A DNA stretch of 5,961 nt. Origin: JAZDMK01 sp043800975 (GTDB taxonomy: Bacteria; Bacteroidota; Bacteroidia; Bacteroidales; JAHJDW01). A program made the translations under genes and the position numbers. The stretch spans positions 1 through 5,961 of the forward strand of contig JAZDMK010000096.1 in NCBI GenBank assembly GCA_043800975.1, in the 5' to 3' direction. The notes below the pieces were generated by a model. The model worked only from the letters and a program-made list of their open reading frames with translations, was not told the DNA's origin and ran no database searches. Positions 1-4,133 of this stretch are shown here, piece after piece. Each line of letters opens with the position of its first letter. Positions within the stretch are counted from its first letter, which is position 1.

Positions 1-2113
1 CCTGATGCGTCATGATATCACGCAATGTTGTACTCTTCTTATCATTTTGTTTTGCTTCCGGAAAAAATTCGCTCAGCTTTGCATCTATATTAATTTTATT
101 ATGATCATACAAATGCATGACAGCTAAAGTTGTTGAAAGAACTTTGGTAAGCGAAGCCAGATCATAAATATCAGAATTCTCCACTTTTTGTTTTTTATCA
201 TAGCGTTGATATCCGAAAGATTTATCATACACAACCATGCCCTTTCTGGCAACAAGCACCTGACATCCGGGAAATGCACCTTTTTTTATACCATCCGAAA
301 CAATAGAATCGATGCGTGAAAGCTCCTTTGAATTCATACCTGCTTCTTCCGGAAATGTAAATTCAAGTTTGGATGTTTTTTGAACATCTACACCGGAGTG
401 CACCGGAAAGTCACGCGAAGCAGTGACTGGCAAACGGGCTTTGGTTCCAAGTCCACCAAAAATTACCTGTGCAGAAATTTCGTGAGATGACTGTCCGGTG
501 TGATACGAAAGAGTTATTGCATCTGCTTTTTTTGCAGAAGGGAAATAGTAAAGACAATAGGGGTTCCCGAAAATATCCAGTATCACATGCGAGCGCTCAG
601 CAATGGTGTCGACAAGATAAATAATCTGTGGTGTAATTCCGTAATTGCGATATGGTTTATTACTGGTGTTATTGATTGCTATGATAACCAGATTATATCC
701 GTACAGCTGATTGATTAGTGTATCAACATCGGCAATTTTCTCCGTACTTTTAATAAAAAAGTGATCCGATTTGCAGTATTTACTCACCATATCCTGAAAG
801 GCGGAAGTGTCTGTTTTTCCAATAAACACGGTTGCTACACACATTGTATCCAGTCCTTTTAACGGGATCAGATCATTCTTGTTTTTTACGATGGTTACAG
901 AAGATTCTATCAGTTTCCTTTTAATTTTTTCTGCATTGCCGGCATTCAGATCTTTCGTAAGTCCTTCGAGTTTGATCGGCTTATAATGATTCAAACCGGC
1001 AAAATATTTTGCAGCAAGAATTTTGCGGCAACGTCTGTCGATTTCTTCCTGTTTGATCTCACCATTCTGAACGGCTTTCATGATCGTATCAATGGCAATG
1101 GTGAAATTTTCGGTATACAACAACAAATCATTTCCTGCGAGAAAAGCTTTCTTCTCGGCCACACCGGGTTTGTAGAAATCCACCACACCCTTCATTCCTA
1201 ATGCATCCGTCACAACGAGTCCTTTAAACTGCATTTCTTTCTGCAAAAGATCAGTAACAATTTTCGGAGATAAAGAAGAAGGACGTTTGGGTGTTGCATC
1301 CAGCGCCGGAACATTGAGATGTCCGTTCATAATACCCATCACACCGTTTTTTATCATTTCGCGGAAAGGATACAGCTCAAGCGAGTCAAGGCGTTCGCGC
1401 GTAAAATTTAATTGCGGTAATTCAAAGTGAGAATCAGAACGTGTATCACCATGTCCGGGGAAATGCTTTGCTGTTGCAATGATTCCATTATCCTGCAGGC
1501 CTTTCATGTATGCAATTCCTAGACGCGCAACCAAACGTTTGTCCTCGCCAAAAGAACGATTGCTGATAACAGGATTTTGCGGATTGTTGTTGACATCAAC
1601 TACAGGAGCAAAATTCATATGAATCCCCAGACGCTTTAACTGGCGCGCCATTTCGGCTGCTGCATCATACACCAGTTGTTCATCATTGGCAGCGCCCATC
1701 GACATAGGGCGGGGAAAACTAACGGTGCTGTCAATACGCATCGAGAGTCCCCACTCCGCATCGGCAGCAATCAGTAAAGGCGTTCTCGCAAGCGATTGAT
1801 ACCAGTTACACATCTTCGCCATTTTCACGGGTGAACTTCTCATAAACATGATTCCGCCCAGGTTGTATTTGCAGATATACTCCGGTATTGCAGAAAGTTT
1901 GTCATCATCTTTTTGTGTAAAGCAGGCCAGCATAAACAGCTGGGCAAGGCGCTGCTCGGGCATCAGCGAATTCATCACCGAATCAACCCAATGTGTATCC
2001 ACACCCGGGAATGCAGAAAATTCAGGAATAGCCGACTGACATCTTGCAGAAGGGATATTCAATCCGTAAGCCAGAACAAACAGTAGAATCCATATGCGGG
2101 GTATTCCTCTCAT
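1..2113 (-). CDS. Exported GH3 beta-N-acetylhexosaminidase fused to a serine beta-lactamase-like domain (C-terminus outside window)
   Basis: The frame is open for 704 codons from ATG at 2113 to the left edge, so the protein is partial at its C-terminus. Residues 1-25 form a signal peptide (basic start, hydrophobic core WILLFVLAYGL, likely cleavage before Gln26). Residues about 35-370 are a GH3 catalytic domain. The NagZ-type signature KHFPGHGDTRSDSH spans 216-229 and supplies the Asp227/His229 general acid-base dyad; the expected nucleophile is Asp303 in VVTDALGM. Residues about 400-570 resemble the GH3 C-terminal alpha/beta domain. From about 587 a class C beta-lactamase/PBP-like domain begins, with the Ser654-x-x-Lys657 motif (SLTK). 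The later Tyr-x-Asn and KTG-like motifs would lie beyond the window. By family, the GH3 part removes terminal GlcNAc from glycans or muropeptides. The serine hydrolase may be a peptidase or esterase rather than antibiotic resistance; that is inference. The fusion is known in Bacteroidota. The next ATG downstream would lose the signal peptide, which supports this start. Confidence 0.93.
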   Translation of the reverse strand, partial: MRGIPRIWILLFVLAYGLNIPSARCQSAIPEFSAFPGVDTHWVDSVMNSLMPEQRLAQLFMLACFTQKDDDKLSAIPEYICKYNLGGIMFMRSSPVKMAKMCNWYQSLARTPLLIAADAEWGLSMRIDSTVSFPRPMSMGAANDEQLVYDAAAEMARQLKRLGIHMNFAPVVDVNNNPQNPVISNRSFGEDKRLVARLGIAYMKGLQDNGIIATAKHFPGHGDTRSDSHFELPQLNFTRERLDSLELYPFREMIKNGVMGIMNGHLNVPALDATPKRPSSLSPKIVTDLLQKEMQFKGLVVTDALGMKGVVDFYKPGVAEKKAFLAGNDLLLYTENFTIAIDTIMKAVQNGEIKQEEIDRRCRKILAAKYFAGLNHYKPIKLEGLTKDLNAGNAEKIKRKLIESSVTIVKNKNDLIPLKGLDTMCVATVFIGKTDTSAFQDMVSKYCKSDHFFIKSTEKIADVDTLINQLYGYNLVIIAINNTSNKPYRNYGITPQIIYLVDTIAERSHVILDIFGNPYCLYYFPSAKKADAITLSYHTGQSSHEISAQVIFGGLGTKARLPVTASRDFPVHSGVDVQKTSKLEFTFPEEAGMNSKELSRIDSIVSDGIKKGAFPGCQVLVARKGMVVYDKSFGYQRYDKKQKVENSDIYDLASLTKVLSTTLAVMHLYDHNKINIDAKLSEFFPEAKQNDKKSTTLRDIMTHQ

Positions 2114-2139
2114 TAAAGAGATAAGGTTTTCATTTTGGG

Positions 2140-2147
2140 CAAAAATA
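2140..2147 (-). promoter_or_regulatory. Putative -7 promoter box of the GH3 fusion gene
   Basis: Read on the minus strand this is TATTTTTG, matching the Bacteroidota -7 consensus TAnnTTTG. It lies 26 nt upstream of the ATG at 2113, which would give a leader of roughly 20 nt. No TTG is visible at the expected distance upstream, so only half of the promoter is supported. Confidence 0.45.
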
Positions 2148-2171
2148 ATGAAAATACAGCGCAGGCTTTAC

Positions 2172-2180
2172 TGTGGATAA
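2172..2180 (-). promoter_or_regulatory. Perfect DnaA-box 9-mer
   Basis: The minus strand reads TTATCCACA, identical to the canonical high-affinity DnaA box. It is a single copy between two divergent promoters, about 25 nt upstream of the -7 box of the GH3 gene. There is no cluster of boxes and no dnaA or dnaN nearby, so an origin is not supported. It could be a DnaA regulatory site or a chance match. Confidence 0.3.
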
Positions 2181-2235
2181 AATAGATGTTAACATAGTTA
2201 TTTTAATTTCTTTTATAAAAAATCGCAAACATCCA

Positions 2236-2265
2236 TTTGCTTCTTTTCGAAAAAAGTTAAATTTG
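2236..2265 (+). promoter_or_regulatory. Bacteroidota-type promoter of the 89-residue gene
   Basis: TTTG at 2236-2239 and TAAATTTG at 2258-2265 match the -33 and -7 elements, with an 18-nt spacer (slightly short of the usual 19-21). The -7 box ends only 13 nt before the ATG at 2279, so the predicted leader is about 10 nt, nearly all A, with no Shine-Dalgarno. The spacer contains the palindrome TTTTCGAAAA (2244-2253), and GCAAA/TTTGC arms (2225-2240) overlap the -33 element. Confidence 0.6.
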
Positions 2266-2278
2266 TAAAAAAAAAGTT

Positions 2279-2548
2279 ATGGCACATCACAAACATGAAG
2301 ATGCAAATCTGGACCCCGAAACAAAAAAATTTAATTTTTTGGTTGAACGTGGTGATGATTTCATGAAAATTGAATTGTACCAGTATGCCATTGTCAAATA
2401 TAGAGAAGCTCAACAGATTCATCCACACGATGAACATATTTTAATTCAACTTCGCGAAGCCCAACGCCTTTTTAAAAGCGACAATAAAAAAATTGCTGCC
2501 ATCGTATTCATTGCTGCCTGCATCATTGCTGCTATTTGTCTGATTTAA
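2279..2548 (+). CDS. Small single-TPR protein with C-terminal membrane anchor
   Basis: This 89-residue protein begins with a short His-rich charged stretch (residues 1-17). Residues 18-51 fit one tetratricopeptide repeat at every key position: Gly25 (TPR position 8), Phe28 (11), Ala37 (20), Tyr41 (24), Ala44 (27) and Pro49 (32). Residues 52-66 look like the capping helix. A basic hinge NKK (69-71) leads into an 18-residue hydrophobic segment running to the C-terminus (72-89), which resembles a tail anchor with the TPR facing the cytoplasm; there is no N-terminal signal peptide. TPRs bind protein partners, but one repeat plus a cap is small, so it may work as an oligomer or adaptor. I do not recognise a named family. 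It is divergent from the GH3 gene and lies 74 bp upstream of the repeat-protein gene on the same strand. The promoter directly upstream and the lack of another nearby in-frame ATG support the start. Confidence 0.82.
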   Translation: MAHHKHEDANLDPETKKFNFLVERGDDFMKIELYQYAIVKYREAQQIHPHDEHILIQLREAQRLFKSDNKKIAAIVFIAACIIAAICLI

Positions 2549-2570
2549 TATTCAAATTCTCCTTTTTTCC

Positions 2571-2595
2571 GGATTGAAAAATATTTATTCAATCC
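2571..2595 (+). terminator. Hairpin downstream of the 89-residue gene, possible weak terminator
   Basis: GGATTGAA (2571-2578) and TTCAATCC (2588-2595) form a perfect 8-bp inverted repeat around a 9-nt AT-only loop, 22 nt after the stop codon. It is followed by AAATTTTC rather than a proper T-run, so termination would be partial at best. It could instead be an mRNA 3'-end stabiliser or a processing hairpin before the next gene. Confidence 0.45.
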
Positions 2596-2622
2596 AAATT
2601 TTCACTTAAAGCTAATCATAGT

Positions 2623-3114
2623 ATGAAATCTATTCGATTTATTTCCCTGCTCGTGCTGTTTGTTATACTAGCCCAAACATCCGTAAAAGCTCAGCTTACT
2701 TTGCAAATCTATAGTTACACTAATAATCAATGGGAAAACCATTACTGGATTGACAAGGATGTGGTTAAAAAATCAATCGATGGTCAATGGGCAAACTACT
2801 ACTGGCACGATAGCACGCAAAATGTTATTAAAAATTCGGATGGTGCAAAGTGGGTCAACTATCTTTGGTTGAATCGCACAGAAAACACTTTGAAGATATC
2901 CCAGAATGGTCAATGGGTAAATTTTTTCTGGGTCAACCCTCAGGAACCTACAGTAATTAAGATCGCAATTGAAGGGACTTGGGTAAACCATTTCTGGCTT
3001 GATGGAAATGTTGTTAAAAAATCTGTTAACGGAGCATGGGAAAATTTTGCAGTTATTAAAGGCGGAACTTTGGATATGCTTTTCTTGTCTGCTTTGCTTT
3101 ACGAATTCAACTAG
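2623..3114 (+). CDS. Secreted tryptophan-rich repeat protein, function unknown
   Basis: The 163-residue protein has a clear signal peptide (residues 1-23, core FISLLVLFVILA, likely cleavage VKA|Q before Gln24), so it should be periplasmic, surface-exposed or secreted. Almost all of the mature chain is six imperfect repeats starting at Trp37, 56, 77, 98, 120 and 139. Each starts W-x-N, and the first five have a second Trp exactly five residues later. Each full unit then has a short variable turn, a Val/Ile/Leu-x-Lys strand and usually a Gly before the next Trp. The alternation suggests pairs of beta-strands, and aromatic ladders of this sort often bind carbohydrate or assemble sheets; both points are inference. 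The pattern loosely recalls MORN-type (YwqK-like) repeats but lacks their regular glycines. The last 20 residues leave the repeat pattern and are hydrophobic (MLFLSALLYEF). There is no Bacteroidota sorting domain. No good promoter is visible in the 74 bp upstream, so it may be read through from the 89-residue gene. Confidence 0.8.
   Translation: MKSIRFISLLVLFVILAQTSVKAQLTLQIYSYTNNQWENHYWIDKDVVKKSIDGQWANYYWHDSTQNVIKNSDGAKWVNYLWLNRTENTLKISQNGQWVNFFWVNPQEPTVIKIAIEGTWVNHFWLDGNVVKKSVNGAWENFAVIKGGTLDMLFLSALLYEFN
2731..3048 (+). repeat. Six-unit W-x-N-x-x-W protein repeat array
   Basis: Units begin at Trp codons 2731, 2788, 2851, 2914, 2980 and 3037, giving periods of 19, 21, 21, 22 and 19 residues. 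Trp and Asn at positions 1 and 3 are kept in all six units, and Trp at position 6 in the first five. Units 1 and 5 have equal length and share 11 of 18 residues, including VVKKS. DNA similarity is patchy, so this is an old, diverged tandem duplication rather than a recent satellite. Confidence 0.85.
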
Positions 3115-3196
3115 TTGCCGATAATTTCTGTTTTTTGCTACATACCTAAGCCGGTGACTCTCTTGTTTTTATTTGTCAGTGTTTTGCTATAAAGAA

Positions 3197-3227
3197 TTGT
3201 ATTCAATCCTTTTTTTTTATAATTTTG
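3197..3227 (+). promoter_or_regulatory. Bacteroidota-type promoter of the universal stress protein gene
   Basis: TTG (3197-3199) and TAATTTTG (3220-3227) are separated by 20 nt, matching the phylum's TTG-N19-21-TAnnTTTG arrangement. A run of eight or more T lies in the spacer. The -7 box ends 24 nt before the ATG at 3252, giving a leader of about 20 nt that is A-rich with no Shine-Dalgarno. This is the best-formed promoter in the window and probably also serves ligA. The remainder of the 137-bp gap (3115-3196) shows no clear terminator. Confidence 0.65.
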
Positions 3228-3251
3228 CAGTAACCAAAACTAAATAAAGCT

Positions 3252-4106
3252 ATGCATACAAAACACAAGGTTGTTCTTGTTCCGACCGATTTCACCGAAA
3301 TGGGTGAATATGCCACCGAACATGCCATTGGCATCTGCAAGCATCTTCAATACACTGCCCACCTTCTACATGTTATTAACCGTGATACCAAATCCAAACT
3401 GAAAAAAGAGAAAAAAACAGAAGACACTGTTTTTCAAAAACTGGAACATCAGGTGAAACATCTTCTGGATACACATGGCGTAAAGGCCGATTATTCCGCT
3501 GTGGAAGGCAGCATCTTTTCTACGATTGCTGATGTCGCAGAAAATGTAGATGCCAACCTTATTGTGATGGGAACGCACGGAAAGATTGGCATGCAGCAAC
3601 AACTGATGGGCAGCTTTGCTTTCAAAGTAATCACCAGCGCACCCGATCCTGTTATTGTTGTTCAAAAACGTAAATTCGGTGAAGGATACAAAAACATTAT
3701 ACTTCCTGTTGATGATTCGATGGAATCGAAACAGAAAGTGAAATGGGCCGTGCATATCGGGAAGGGTTTTAAATCTACGGTTCATTTACTGGGAGCCTAC
3801 TCCAGCGATGAATTCGTAATGCGCAAAATTAAAGGAAACGTGCGTCAGATTTCCGGCTTGCTGGCAGATAATCACATTGAATCTACTGAAACATACGCTG
3901 GCAGCCGCGGAACAATGTCGCGCAAGGTTGTTAAGTTTGCACATGAAAATCATGCGGACCTGATTATAATCATGACCAAACCTGACAAATCGCTTCATCA
4001 TTATATTGTTCAGCCCGGAGATGAAACCGTAATTTTTAACGAACATAAAATTCCGGTTATGTGTGTGAATCCTAAAAATGTTCACTTAAACGTTGTTCAT
4101 TTCTAA
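3252..4106 (+). CDS. Tandem-domain universal stress protein (UspA family)
   Basis: This 284-residue cytoplasmic protein has two Usp domains in tandem (about 1-138 and 146-276), the usual size for two-domain Usp proteins. Domain 1 keeps the ATP-binding features: Asp13 in the first strand (VLVPTDF) and the G-x2-G-x9-G-S motif at Gly107, Gly110, Gly120 and Ser121. Domain 2 begins similarly (NIILPVDDS, Asp154) but the Gly-rich loop is replaced by MTKPDKSLHHYIVQPGDE (from about residue 241), so it probably cannot bind ATP in the standard way. A Lys-rich stretch (47-55) lies in the first domain. By family, such proteins aid survival under starvation, redox or other stress, often as ATP-dependent switches; the specific role here is unknown. 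It has its own promoter and ends 27 bp before ligA, so the two are probably co-transcribed. The ATG at 3252 places the first strand at the very N-terminus, as expected. Confidence 0.93.
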   Translation: MHTKHKVVLVPTDFTEMGEYATEHAIGICKHLQYTAHLLHVINRDTKSKLKKEKKTEDTVFQKLEHQVKHLLDTHGVKADYSAVEGSIFSTIADVAENVDANLIVMGTHGKIGMQQQLMGSFAFKVITSAPDPVIVVQKRKFGEGYKNIILPVDDSMESKQKVKWAVHIGKGFKSTVHLLGAYSSDEFVMRKIKGNVRQISGLLADNHIESTETYAGSRGTMSRKVVKFAHENHADLIIIMTKPDKSLHHYIVQPGDETVIFNEHKIPVMCVNPKNVHLNVVHF

Positions 4107-4127
4107 CGCAGCTTTCCGCTATGCGTT
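4105..4127 (+). other. Hairpin across the usp stop codon and ligA leader
   Basis: AACGCA (4105-4110) pairs with TGCGTT (4122-4127), and the stem can extend by GC/GC (4111-4112 with 4118-4119) around a small bulge. It begins within the usp stop codon and ends 6 nt before the ligA ATG, followed by a weak TTATTGT tract. It could reduce read-through or mask ligA translation initiation. The stem is short and its function unproven. Confidence 0.35.
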
Positions 4128-4133
4128 TATTGT

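Noticed and set aside
1..450. Antibiotic-resistance beta-lactamase
   Set aside because: The Ser-x-x-Lys domain is fused to a GH3 enzyme, an arrangement seen in Bacteroidota cell-envelope hydrolases; nothing in the sequence points to drug hydrolysis.
1995..2003. Second DnaA-box-like sequence (GTATCCACA, one mismatch) that might form a cluster with 2172-2180
   Set aside because: It lies in the GH3 coding sequence where it encodes a normal stretch, is mismatched, and is too far from the first for an origin-type cluster.
500..2039. Three plus-strand open frames of 63-72 codons opposite the GH3 fusion gene
   Set aside because: They overlap the continuous GH3/beta-lactamase reading frame on the other strand and have no recognisable features.
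2213..2437. Minus-strand 74-codon frame over the TPR gene and its promoter
   Set aside because: It is antisense to a protein with a good TPR fit and membrane segment, and its composition (Phe-rich) is that of a shadow of an AT-rich gene.
3115..3196. Possible intrinsic terminator after the repeat-protein gene
   Set aside because: T-rich tracts are present but the best stem I can form is four base pairs (TGAC with GTCA), which is not convincing.
3366..4085. Two adjoining minus-strand open frames (139 and 99 codons) opposite the usp gene
   Set aside because: They lie antisense to a clearly conserved Usp protein, show no recognisable domain, and are explained by its codon use.
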